From: Demequina gelatinilytica | GTDB taxonomy: Bacteria > Actinomycetota > Actinomycetes > Actinomycetales > Demequinaceae | DNA: 64,000 nt | Direction of reading: 5' to 3' | NCBI RefSeq assembly: GCF_000971115.1 | Contig: NZ_BBLV01000005.1 | Span: 98,974-162,973, forward strand | Shown: in pieces, positions 9,815 through 18,149 of the stretch | Numbering within the stretch: position 1 is the first letter of the stretch | Layout: each line of letters opens with the position of its first letter | Made by a program: the position numbers and the translations under genes | Notes under the pieces: model-generated | The model's input: only the letters and a program-made list of their open reading frames with translations | Databases searched by the model: none | What the model was told of the DNA's origin: nothing

Positions 9815-12706
9815 TCAGATGTCCCCCTCGGAGAAGTCCTGCGGCACCACCACGAGCAGCGGGCGGACCAGGTAGCGGTCGGGCCGCATCTCCTCGATCA
9901 TCCGCTCGACGTCCTTGACGGTGGTGCGTGAAGTCCTGATGTCGCTGCGCTGGATCAGCGCGTCCGCCTCCAGCTCCCAGGCGGTGGCGCGGCCGGCCCA
10001 GCGCTCGACACGCGCGGTGGTGGCCTGGCGGGCGGCGTCGAGGTGGTGCTCGAGGTTGGCGTGCGCGTCGCGGACGGCCATCCTCACGAGCGGCTGGAGG
10101 GCCTCGGCGCCCCTGATGGCGCCCGGGTTGGCCCGGGCGGCGGTGACCCCCGCATCGTCCAGCATCTCCAGCGCGGTGGCGTAGGCCGTGACGATGCACT
10201 GGGGCGCGCTCGGGCTCAGGCGGCGGGCCGCGATGTGGCTGGCGGCGACCACATGGCCGCGCTTGTTGGTGAGCGTGCCGACCAGGAGGACGGTGGGGGA
10301 GTCGACGTCGCCGCGCATGGCGTAGACGTGGTTGCGCTCGAGGCTGGCGAGCGCGCGGTCGGTCGCCCAGTCCACCACGGGGTGCTGCGGGCCGAGGAAG
10401 TGCGCAGCGGGCCAGCTGGAGCCCTTCGAGTCGGCGAGGGCGGCGGCGAGCTCGCTCTTGCCCTTGGCATCGGTGACGGCGAGCTTGAAGGTGGCCTTGA
10501 CGTCGCGGTCGCTCAGGTAGGTCTGGGGTAAGGCGTCGAGGCGCTGGCGCAGGTCGCGCGGCGGGGAGAACTCGACGATGCCGTCGGCCGCGTGCTCGCG
10601 CCACCTCACGCCGCCCTCGTTCGGGCGGTCCGTGAGGTCGGCAGACTTGTCGGGGAAGGCCGCGTCGAGGGCGTCACGGAGGTAGTCCAGCGTGGTCGCG
10701 TAGAGGTGCGAGCCGTTGGTCGTGGTGGCTGGTGCGGGCGGTGCCGCCGCCGTTCCCGGGAGGCCGAGGTTGAGGATCTGGCTGATGAGGTCGACCTCGA
10801 CGGCCGCCTCGGGGGTGCGCACCGCATCATCGAAGTCCCGCTTGCCGGCGAGGATGTCGCGGACCGCGTCCTCTTCGTCGCCGATGCTGAACTTGTCCAT
10901 GAGCGAGGCGACGTCGCCGAGCGCCTTGTGCGCCGCGTGCTCGCGCTCGAGGAGCCTCGTCAGCACCTTGAGGTCGCCCTTGAAGCGCGCGGATGCGGGG
11001 TCGAGGATCAGCGTGGTGATCTGCGGCGAGTGACGCTGGCCGTAGCGGTCGATGCGGCCGTTGCGCTGCTCGATGCGGATGAGGGACCACGGGACGTCGT
11101 AGTGGATGAGCTCGTGGCACTGGGCGTGGAGGTTGACGCCCTCGGAGGCGACGTCGCCGGTGACGAGGACGCGGATGGGCGAGGACGCCTGCTTGAAGGA
11201 TTCGATGAGGCGCATCTGCTCCTCGTCGGAGAGGCCGCCGTGCATGACCTGGACAGCCTCCGGCCTGAGGCCGAGGCTCTTGGGGAGGTGCTCGGTGAGC
11301 CAGTTGAGGGTCGCGACGCGCTCGGCGAAGACGACGGCGCGCATCGGGCTGGTCTTGGAGACGCCGATGCCCTTGAGGTAGGCGACCAGGGCGTCGTACT
11401 TGGCGCTCGTGGCCTTGCTCGGCTCGTTGAGGTCCTTGAGGCGGTGGAGCGCGGCCTCCTCGGTTGCGGCGGCGTCGCCATCTTGGGTGCCGAGCGACTT
11501 GAGGCGGTTCTGGATCGACTCGTGGAGCGCGTCCGGGCTGGAGAGGAACGCCTTGGCGAGGGTCCAGCCGAAGAGGGTGTCGGTCTTGCCGGAGTAGGGG
11601 CTCTTGCCGCCGACCGGGTGGAGCCAGGTGTCCTGGAGCTCCTGGGCGACGGCGTTCTCGGCGTTCGAGGCGGGGATGAGTTTGTGCTGGGGGTCCTTGC
11701 GCGGCGCCCACTGGGCTCCGACCACGCCGGCGACCTCGTCGCTGTTGCGGTGGCGGCGGATGATCAACCGCTTGGTCTCCTCGGGGTCCGGGGTGCCGTC
11801 GGGGCGGACGGCCGTGGGCTCGAGGAGGCGGATGAGGTTGGCGAAGGACTCCATCTTGCCGTTGTGGGGTGTCGCGGAGGCGAGGATGAGCGCATCGGCC
11901 GTGGGCGCGAGCGTGCGCGCGAGGCGGTTGTTGAGCGTGCCGGAGTTGGTGAGGTTGTGGGACTCGTCGATGACGACCGCGTCCCACTTCTGGTTACGCA
12001 GGTGTGCGAGGTAGCGGTCGGACTTCAGGGTGTCGATCGAGATGATCGCGCGCTTGTAGTACGTGAAGGGGTTGCGCGTGGCGGGCAGCTTCTGGCGCAC
12101 GCGCTGGATGCCGGCGCTGTCGAGGCGCACGAACGGGAGGGCGAAGCGGGTCCACATCTCGTGCTGCATCTGCTCGAGCACATGGCGCGGCGTGACGATG
12201 AGGATGCGCTCGCCGCGGCCGCGCCTGACGAGCTCGGAGAGGATCATGCCGATCTCGATGGTCTTGCCCAAGCCGACCGCGTCGGCGAGCAGGATCCGCG
12301 GACGGAGGTTGTCGGGGTCGAGCGCCTGACGGATTGCGGTCGCCTGGTAGGGCAGCTGGTCCGCGAGCATGTGTGGCGAAACGGTGAGCGTCGTGTCCGT
12401 GATGGGGACGGGCGTCTTGCGGAGCATCGCCTCGACCCACAGGCGCGAGTCTCGGTACTTGGGGCTGTTGTCCGCGGTGACCTTGGCCTCCGCCGGGTCG
12501 AGCGGCTCGATATGGTCGAGGCTCGCGAAGAACTGAGCGGTGGTGCCGCGGACGAGCTCGCTCAGGCCCTGGACGTGGACCAGGGGGCCGTCGGAGGTCT
12601 CGGTAACGTTGCTGACGAGCCACTCCTCGTCCCGCACCACGACTGTGGAGCCGGGAGCGACGTTCAGGTCGTGTGTTGTCTGCTGATTCGTTGCGGCACT
12701 GCTCAC
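9815..12706 (-). CDS. drmD: SNF2-family helicase, DISARM DrmD-like
   Basis: A 963-residue SF2/SNF2 ATPase from GTG 12706. ATG 12769 would add 21 unlikely residues. The N-terminal domain is short. The first RecA lobe has LLADAVGLGKTIEIGMIL (Walker A), VVIDESHNL (DESH, motif II) and ASATPHNG (motif III). The second lobe has VTGDVASEGVNLHAQC and IRIEQRNGRIDRYGQ (motifs V and VI). The C-terminal 350 residues are not recognisable to me. This arrangement (DESH, RNGRIDRYGQ, near 1,000 aa) matches DrmD and RapA-like translocases. It is first in the transcription unit, followed after 1 nt by the methylase. Inference: it translocates on duplex DNA and helps discriminate or block unmodified phage DNA. 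The assignment as a SNF2 helicase is near certain; DrmD rests on gene order and domain type. Confidence 0.85.
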   Translation of the reverse strand: MSSAATNQQTTHDLNVAPGSTVVVRDEEWLVSNVTETSDGPLVHVQGLSELVRGTTAQFFASLDHIEPLDPAEAKVTADNSPKYRDSRLWVEAMLRKTPVPITDTTLTVSPHMLADQLPYQATAIRQALDPDNLRPRILLADAVGLGKTIEIGMILSELVRRGRGERILIVTPRHVLEQMQHEMWTRFALPFVRLDSAGIQRVRQKLPATRNPFTYYKRAIISIDTLKSDRYLAHLRNQKWDAVVIDESHNLTNSGTLNNRLARTLAPTADALILASATPHNGKMESFANLIRLLEPTAVRPDGTPDPEETKRLIIRRHRNSDEVAGVVGAQWAPRKDPQHKLIPASNAENAVAQELQDTWLHPVGGKSPYSGKTDTLFGWTLAKAFLSSPDALHESIQNRLKSLGTQDGDAAATEEAALHRLKDLNEPSKATSAKYDALVAYLKGIGVSKTSPMRAVVFAERVATLNWLTEHLPKSLGLRPEAVQVMHGGLSDEEQMRLIESFKQASSPIRVLVTGDVASEGVNLHAQCHELIHYDVPWSLIRIEQRNGRIDRYGQRHSPQITTLILDPASARFKGDLKVLTRLLEREHAAHKALGDVASLMDKFSIGDEEDAVRDILAGKRDFDDAVRTPEAAVEVDLISQILNLGLPGTAAAPPAPATTTNGSHLYATTLDYLRDALDAAFPDKSADLTDRPNEGGVRWREHAADGIVEFSPPRDLRQRLDALPQTYLSDRDVKATFKLAVTDAKGKSELAAALADSKGSSWPAAHFLGPQHPVVDWATDRALASLERNHVYAMRGDVDSPTVLLVGTLTNKRGHVVAASHIAARRLSPSAPQCIVTAYATALEMLDDAGVTAARANPGAIRGAEALQPLVRMAVRDAHANLEHHLDAARQATTARVERWAGRATAWELEADALIQRSDIRTSRTTVKDVERMIEEMRPDRYLVRPLLVVVPQDFSEGDI

Positions 12707-13046
12707 GGTAGTCACCCTACTTACTGTTCCCCTCAGCGTTGCGGGGCTCGGTGCCCGCGTGTGGCACATGGTGTCAGATGACTCTGACGCCGTTCCGATG
12801 CGTGGACATCGCGCCTGCTTCCTAGGTTGGCAGCGCTGACCAGCGTGCCCGGAAGCCCAAGCGAGCGAAGTTCACCGCCAGAGACGGGTCGCTCGGCGCG
12901 GGACTCCCTCGTTTCCTAGCGATCACGTTGACTAGGCGTAGCGCTCACTGGGGCAGACCCGTTGGAGTCAAGGTTCAACTCCCGAAGGCCTTGGACGCTG
13001 CGCGTGGGACCCGACCGGTGCCGTTGGGGTGGTGCATGATGCGGCC
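12707..13046. other. Divergent intergenic region
   Basis: No convincing gene. It separates the minus-strand antiphage operon from a plus-strand orphan gene and must hold both promoters. The only distinct element is the palindrome at 12762-12776. A GGTTCAACTCC string near 12970 recalls a tRNA T-loop but has no pairing stem. Confidence 0.6.
12762..12776. promoter_or_regulatory. Candidate operator, inverted repeat TGGCAC-ATG-GTGTCA
   Basis: Near-perfect inverted repeat (one mismatch in six) upstream of the DrmD-like gene. A perfect version, TGACAC-ATG-GTGTCA, occurs at 14318-14332 upstream of the chaperone cassette. CACATGGTGTCAG is identical at the two sites. A shared repressor site is inferred; no cognate regulator is seen in the window. 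Confidence 0.4.
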
Positions 13047-13970
13047 ATGGCAGGCTTCATCTCCGCTGCGCAGCTGCGCTCCATGGCAATGCAGGACTAT
13101 CCAGACTGGGCGGGCGACGTCGAGTACAGCAACGCGGTCGCTACGGCCCGCACCGAGTTGAAGAACGGTAAGCAGCGGAGATACACCGAGTACACCGTGA
13201 GCCTCCGCCACCGAGGGCTTTCCGATAGCCGGACGATCGTCGCGCGCACGCCCACCGGGTTCGGCAACAAGCTGGACAGGCTCTTCGAGGCGTGGGACAA
13301 GCAGTGGCGAGTTGCCAAGCGTGTCGGCGGAGTGGGCCGCGTGAGCACCCATCAGCAGGGCACGAAGCGGGGAGGGATGTACGTCCAGGTGGTGTACCTG
13401 AGCGATCCCGATGACGCCGCAGAAATCGACATCGTCGAGACCATTCGCCACAACGGACTTCGCAAGCCGCAGCGCGGCGCGAAGAACTTGCAGCACGCTT
13501 ACATATACCGTTGGCCATTCGCGCAGAAGCCGCAGCGCGGCCACCTGGTGATCGGGTCCGGGGCGCTCGCGGTGGTGACGAGGCTCAGTAGGTCGGGGTC
13601 CGACTACCACGGATGCATCGCTGACCTCGATGCATTCATCGGCGGTGACGCAGCGACCTACTCGCGCGAGCAACTGGTCGACCTGGTGGGGAAGGTCCCA
13701 AGAGGGTCGCTCGACGAAGAGCGCTTTGCCATATCGCAGCCGACCGCGCACGTTGTGCCCGTCGGAGGCAATGCCACGGGCGGCTACCGAGCGGCCGCGC
13801 ACAACTTTCCGCCGGGTGTCCACAGTTACGAGTCCGCTGCTCCGTACCTACCGGAACCCGCGTTCGTCAGAGACCGGAATGTCGAGCCGGCTCGCGGTGG
13901 CGGCGCGAACGGGAAGTCAGTTCTACGAAGTCCGCTCGACACGCTGCGGCGCCGCTTCAGGGGAAACTAG
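13047..13970 (+). CDS. Hypothetical protein, orphan between defence and chaperone loci
   Basis: 307 residues from ATG 13047 with G/C-rich third positions, so probably a genuine gene. A competing minus-strand frame of 282 residues looks random. I recognise no family. It is soluble and basic, with a Tyr/Arg-rich first third (RRYTEYTVSLRHRG), a central YVQVVYLSDPDDAAEIDIVE stretch that looks beta-strand rich, and a low-complexity Pro/Gly/Ala C-terminus ending in basic residues. No signal peptide or membrane helix. It stands alone, with 620 bp before the next gene. Its position between two acquired-looking loci makes a defence or cargo role conceivable, but nothing in the sequence shows one. Confidence 0.65.
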   Translation: MAGFISAAQLRSMAMQDYPDWAGDVEYSNAVATARTELKNGKQRRYTEYTVSLRHRGLSDSRTIVARTPTGFGNKLDRLFEAWDKQWRVAKRVGGVGRVSTHQQGTKRGGMYVQVVYLSDPDDAAEIDIVETIRHNGLRKPQRGAKNLQHAYIYRWPFAQKPQRGHLVIGSGALAVVTRLSRSGSDYHGCIADLDAFIGGDAATYSREQLVDLVGKVPRGSLDEERFAISQPTAHVVPVGGNATGGYRAAAHNFPPGVHSYESAAPYLPEPAFVRDRNVEPARGGGANGKSVLRSPLDTLRRRFRGN

Positions 13971-14590
13971 ATCGAAACGAGAGCGCCCCGGTGACTCTGT
14001 TTACGGCATGCACAACGAGACAAAGCAGGCGCTGCATGCCTGGATCAGCGCGGTCCGTAACCGAATCCAAGAACTCCAGAACCGGATGCCGTTCCGTGGA
14101 TACCTCGATTCAGCCGCGGCGACGAGGACTTGCCGACCCTCGCGGGCAGCAAACCCTGGGACCCGCCGTCCTGAGATAGCGGTTACACGACGCCGGGTGG
14201 CTCCCCAGACTCCATTGTTGGCTTGGCGGCGTGCGTTGGTTTGCCTCTTCCGTCGGTACCTGGCCGGCGTAGAAGCTGGGCGGAAGAAACTCTGGCCAAC
14301 GCATTTCTCACTCTGCGTGACACATGGTGTCAGCGAGGGGTGAGGACCGTCGTGGCGGTCGAATGTTCAGTTGGTCACAGCGGTTCCCGCGCAATCGAGG
14401 TTGTTGTACTCTCCAGCCAGCACCCGCTATTGGGTGCCACTGCCGAGGTCTCAACGCTGGGCCCGACGGTCAACCGGACCATGGGGGGGAGGGCCGGCGT
14501 GGCTTCACCGGTAAATGTCACAACCGATGCTGGGCGCGAGTCGCATTTCTTGCGCACGGGGGTCCGCTGGCCGATCTGGGAAAACCGAGC
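13971..14590. other. 620-bp intergenic region upstream of the chaperone cassette
   Basis: Short frames are present but have cysteine-rich, random-looking translations, and none has a good ribosome-binding site. The stretch contains the perfect palindrome at 14318-14332. A promoter for the following operon is expected here; I cannot place it with confidence. Confidence 0.5.
14318..14332. promoter_or_regulatory. Candidate operator, perfect inverted repeat TGACAC-ATG-GTGTCA
   Basis: Six-base arms, perfectly complementary, 3-nt centre, about 260 bp upstream of the first chaperone-cassette gene. Near-identical to the site at 12762-12776 in front of the DrmD-like gene. The centre happens to be ATG, and the longest frame of the downstream gene starts there. 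I think that is fortuitous, because the roughly 90 residues that follow look non-coding. Confidence 0.45.
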
Positions 14591-17098
14591 GTGAGCGGCG
14601 CGCCAGAAACGCCAATCGGCGTACAGGCGGTGGTGCGGGTCGATGCCGCGCCACTCGAGGTGGGATGTCTCGTCGAACTCTGGCGGGGCATCAGGCGTCA
14701 TCGGGCCGTCGTGATGGAGTTCGACGAACGGGCCGAGGTCCTGTGGGAGTCCGGCGCGATCGCCTCGATCCCGGTCAGGCGACTCCAGGGCCTTGGCTCC
14801 ACCGACCGGTACCCGGGCGTCAGGTCGAACGCGGGGCGGCTGACGGCTGCTTACCGTGCGATCGCGAAACACGGCTGGCTGTCACCGGCTGTTGACGAGC
14901 AGCTCCGCAAACGTCTCGCGACTCTGGTCGCGCGCCCGCAAGAAGGATTGGGCCTGCTGCTGGATCACGCGCAACTGGAGCTGTGTACGGACGATTTCGC
15001 GACGGTTGCCGTCGAGATGTGGCGCGTGAACTACGAGTACCTGAGGTGGGAGCCCAACACCGCCCGAGCGCTGGGCCTGGCCGAGAAGATCGTGGCAGAC
15101 GGGGAGACGCCGGACGGAGTGCGAATCGTTGTCGCCACGAAATTCGGCATCCCATTGGATGGTGCGACTAGTGACTTGTTCGGCGGTCGTGAAGATCCGC
15201 ATGGCTATTCCCTCGCCAGTTTGCAGGATCTGGCGTCCATCGCGAGCAGCGCCCTCGGTCCGATCATCGGTGCTCCCGCACGCGACCTCGGCGTGGTGGC
15301 TGTAGATCCAGGTGAACTGCCCGGTTTCGGCTCTGCTGGTCGGTTGCTTGCGGCACACGCGCGTGCGGAAAACCGTGGGCCCAAGATTCACGTAGAAGAC
15401 AGCTGGGCCCCGTGCATGGTCGACGACCTGATCGACCGCGGAGTGCAACTCGAGGTGAGGGAGTATGCCGAGCTCGAAGCTCACCGAGAGGCCGCTGCAG
15501 TCGCGAGCTATGTCAGGGCGCGCACTGAGCCGGAGCAGTTGACCAGCGAAGAGGTCGTGTCGCTCGGGTTTCATGCCGAAGCGCTCCGGCGATACCTCGA
15601 TGGGGACGCAACGGTGGAAGCCGCGTTGGCTCCTGGAGCGGCCGAGGCGGCAGACGACATTCGGACTCTCGCTGCAGGGGGCTCGCTTGAACGGCTGAGC
15701 ACCGACGCTGTTGTGAGGGAGATCCAGGAACTCATGGCGGCTGCGTCCGCTGGCGTGCACCCCAGCTCCGAGCTGCTCGCTGACAGGTCGCTATGGCCGG
15801 TTCTGATCGGTCGAGGCATCGCCGGCGGCACCACACACCGCGGAGCCGAGGCGATTCAGATCGAGTACGCGGAGCATTCTGCCCTCGCCCGTGCCTCCAC
15901 GGCCCTCTATGAGTGGCGGTGGGACGATGCACGGCAGATAGCCCGCTCGGGGCTCGCCGTGGCGCAACGTGAATCGGTGAGGGACGAGCTTCTCAACATC
16001 ACTGCCTGCTCGCTGTGGCTTCAGAACGAACCCGAGTCGGCCCTTGAGGCCCTCAACAACGCGCTCGAAGGTGCCTATACCGACGCCTTGGTAGTGAACG
16101 CCGCGGTGGTGGCGACTGAGCTTGAGCACGAATCAGCGGCTCGCCATCTGGTGAGGCTCGCAACGGAGGCGCCCTCGGTCCATCAACGGGCGGTCGCGGC
16201 CGAGCGCGCCCTCATGCTGTGGTTCCACGATGACGGGAAGATCTGGGACGAAGACGACCAAGAGCACCTCCCGCGAGAGATCGCTGGCGCGCTCCGTCCC
16301 CTGCTCCGCGAGAAGCTGCCCGCTGAGCGCTATCGGCAGATCCTCAGCGTCCTTGCAGCCCAGGACGACGCGTGGTTAGCCTCGCAGCCCGATGCTGCGT
16401 TTGGCGAGAGCGCCGGCACGCCAGCGGTCCGCGTGTACCGTGCGCGGGCGCGCGGGCCCGAGGAATTTCTCAAAGCCCTGGGACGAGAGCTCAAGAGCGG
16501 CGAGGCGGATGACTGGATGCGCCATGAGCGCGACCAGGTGGTCGACGCGGCGATCCAGGTGCTCCTCGCCGACACTACGGAGTTGCGCGCGGCGGCATTC
16601 GGTCTGACGGTGATCGACTCTGGACTCACGCTAGAGCTGCACCAGAGGATCGCCCTGAAGTGCCTGACCGCCGCGTCCATCGCGATGGGACTTGACGACG
16701 GCGAGCCGAACTTGCGCTTCATCGACTTCGTCGAGCAGTCGAGATCGGAACTGACTTCTGTCTCGCCGGGCGAGCGCCCGCGACTCGAGGGCATCGTGCA
16801 CGTCGCTGGCGATTGCCTGGCGCAGTCGTACCTCCTAAGCCGCAGCGCGCAGCTCGACGAGGTCGGTTCCGCCTACCGCATGCTCATCGCAACGGTGCGT
16901 AGCATCCCCCGAGCGAACCTGAACTGGCCGGCGGTCGCGCAGGTGCGAGATCCGCTCCTGGCCTTCGTCCTGGACACGCGCAGGCTGCTCCGACGACTCA
17001 AGCCACTGGTTGCTGACGCTTCGCTCGAGCACCAGTTGACCCGATTGCTCGGGCAGGTCGACGAAATGAAGGGTCAACTCGAGAGGATCAAGCGGTGA
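14591..17098 (+). CDS. Large alpha-helical/TPR-like protein heading a chaperone cassette
   Basis: 835 residues from GTG 14591. The frame opens further upstream, but those residues look non-coding. The N-terminal 70 residues, with VGCLVELWRGIRRHRAVVME then short strands, resemble a small SH3/KOW-like barrel. The rest is helical and acidic. Around residues 430-560 repeats such as LARASTALYEWRWDDARQIA, LNITACSLWLQNEPESALEA and ALVVNAAVVATELEHESAAR look like TPR units. No catalytic, nuclease or membrane motif was found. Its stop overlaps the J-like gene start by 4 bp, so it is probably co-translated with the co-chaperones. Plausible roles are client, scaffold or effector of the Hsp70 encoded downstream. 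I do not recognise a named family. Confidence 0.8.
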   Translation: MSGAPETPIGVQAVVRVDAAPLEVGCLVELWRGIRRHRAVVMEFDERAEVLWESGAIASIPVRRLQGLGSTDRYPGVRSNAGRLTAAYRAIAKHGWLSPAVDEQLRKRLATLVARPQEGLGLLLDHAQLELCTDDFATVAVEMWRVNYEYLRWEPNTARALGLAEKIVADGETPDGVRIVVATKFGIPLDGATSDLFGGREDPHGYSLASLQDLASIASSALGPIIGAPARDLGVVAVDPGELPGFGSAGRLLAAHARAENRGPKIHVEDSWAPCMVDDLIDRGVQLEVREYAELEAHREAAAVASYVRARTEPEQLTSEEVVSLGFHAEALRRYLDGDATVEAALAPGAAEAADDIRTLAAGGSLERLSTDAVVREIQELMAAASAGVHPSSELLADRSLWPVLIGRGIAGGTTHRGAEAIQIEYAEHSALARASTALYEWRWDDARQIARSGLAVAQRESVRDELLNITACSLWLQNEPESALEALNNALEGAYTDALVVNAAVVATELEHESAARHLVRLATEAPSVHQRAVAAERALMLWFHDDGKIWDEDDQEHLPREIAGALRPLLREKLPAERYRQILSVLAAQDDAWLASQPDAAFGESAGTPAVRVYRARARGPEEFLKALGRELKSGEADDWMRHERDQVVDAAIQVLLADTTELRAAAFGLTVIDSGLTLELHQRIALKCLTAASIAMGLDDGEPNLRFIDFVEQSRSELTSVSPGERPRLEGIVHVAGDCLAQSYLLSRSAQLDEVGSAYRMLIATVRSIPRANLNWPAVAQVRDPLLAFVLDTRRLLRRLKPLVADASLEHQLTRLLGQVDEMKGQLERIKR

Positions 17099-17514
17099 GC
17101 AATCGCAGGCACAGCCCGTACCTGGTGCTGGGCGTTCCGTACGGAGTCTCCAAGGCCGAGGCGTCTCGTGCCTTCGCACAGGCAACTCGGCGGCTGCGGC
17201 GCATGGCTGACGCTCCATACGAACTCGAGGATCTCAACGCCGCGCTGCATCAGGTTGAGCACGAGATCGCTGACGCGGAACAGTCCATCGACCACTACCG
17301 AATGCCCGCGGATGCTGGAGTCTACGTCCTTCCCGCGGGGCCGGGACGCTTGAACCTGGTCGTGGAGCCGCTGGCTCGACAGACCCCTCCCACCCAGCAG
17401 AGCGATGTCGACGCGGTCCATGCCCGAGCCATCCTCGAGGCCGCGGCACGGCTGCGGCACTCCATCGAGAGCAGCCCCCTGCCCGCCATCCATAGTTTCG
17501 ACACGAAAGGCTGA
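17095..17514 (+). CDS. J-like co-chaperone lacking HPD
   Basis: 139 residues from GTG 17095, overlapping the previous stop (GTGA). The opening HSPYLVLGVPYGVSKAEASR followed by AFAQATRRLRR aligns with helix I, loop and helix II of a DnaJ domain (DYYEVLGV...AYRKLA). Where the invariant His-Pro-Asp should lie after helix II, the sequence reads RRMADAPYELEDLNAALHQV, so HPD is absent. In canonical J-proteins HPD is required to stimulate Hsp70 ATPase. The C-terminal 70 residues are unrelated to known DnaJ zinc or CTD domains. Its place just upstream of GrpE-like and Hsp70 genes supports the J-like reading. It may bind the dedicated Hsp70 without activating it, or act as an adaptor. Confidence 0.65.
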   Translation: MSNRRHSPYLVLGVPYGVSKAEASRAFAQATRRLRRMADAPYELEDLNAALHQVEHEIADAEQSIDHYRMPADAGVYVLPAGPGRLNLVVEPLARQTPPTQQSDVDAVHARAILEAAARLRHSIESSPLPAIHSFDTKG

Positions 17515-17516
17515 CG

Positions 17517-18149
17517 ATGTTCTCACGAAGGGCACGAGAGACCCACGAGATTGTGAAGGGTCTCGAGCGCGAGGTGGACCGGATCTACACGGCTCTGGTC
17601 GTGCGAGACCCGGGCACGACGTTGTCCACTGGCGCCTACGAGGGACTGCGCAAGCAGGTTGTGGCTGCCGCGTCAGAGCGCCAGGCGCATGTCGCTCAGC
17701 TCGCCGAGATGGATGTGGCGCTCCAGCGCGGTGCCACGACTGATGACCTGCGTAACCTCGTTACGCAATGGCTTGCGCAGGCAGGTGTTGAGCGAGTGAC
17801 CGACCCTTCGGAACCGCACGCGTTCGACTCGGCAAGCACCCCCGGCCCGGGGATGGAGGTCGAGGTGCCTGCGTACCGGGTCGCGGTCACCGGTCAACTC
17901 GTGCGCCAGGGTCGCTTACGCCCAGTGCCGCGAGCCGAGGCGCCCGTCGCGCCCGATGGTGCCGACGGCGTCGACAAGGGTGGACTTGATCGGCCGAATG
18001 CCGTGCAGGTCGAGGGCCCGACCGCATCCGCCGCTGTGCTGGTCGTGCAGGAGCCGCCAACGACGTCGTGCGAGGACGAGACGCAGCCGTCGGAGCAGAC
18101 GGCCGTCGCGTCGTCTGCGCCGCGCGACGCGGCAATTGAGGAGAAGTGA
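17517..18149 (+). CDS. GrpE-like nucleotide exchange factor (putative)
   Basis: 210 residues, starting 2 nt after the J-like stop. The N-terminal half is a helical/coiled-coil stretch (ETHEIVKGLEREVDRIYTAL through VTQWLAQAGVERV). It is followed by VEVPAYRVAVTGQLVRQGRL and RPVPRAEAP, which parallels the GrpE head (GxERI...P..G....V...GY..GDR.LRPA.V.V). The last 60 residues are low-complexity, Pro/Thr/Ser/acidic. GrpE accelerates ADP release from Hsp70, which fits the Hsp70 gene immediately downstream (stop and start overlap). The resemblance is structural rather than a strong sequence match, so the family call is moderate. Confidence 0.6.
   Translation: MFSRRARETHEIVKGLEREVDRIYTALVVRDPGTTLSTGAYEGLRKQVVAAASERQAHVAQLAEMDVALQRGATTDDLRNLVTQWLAQAGVERVTDPSEPHAFDSASTPGPGMEVEVPAYRVAVTGQLVRQGRLRPVPRAEAPVAPDGADGVDKGGLDRPNAVQVEGPTASAAVLVVQEPPTTSCEDETQPSEQTAVASSAPRDAAIEEK

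Noticed and set aside
10592-12781. Plus-strand frame of 729 codons
   Set aside because: Antisense shadow of the SNF2 helicase gene in G+C-rich DNA.
12960-12995. tRNA-like GGTTCAACTCC (possible att site)
   Set aside because: No T-stem pairing and no acceptor or anticodon arm; just a chance match.
12975-13823. Minus-strand frame of 282 codons opposite the orphan gene
   Set aside because: Random-looking residues; the plus-strand frame has better third-position G/C and composition.
14324-14590. Longer start for the 835-residue cassette protein
   Set aside because: The added 89 residues are Cys/Arg-rich and non-coding-like, and ATG 14324 is the centre of a palindrome.
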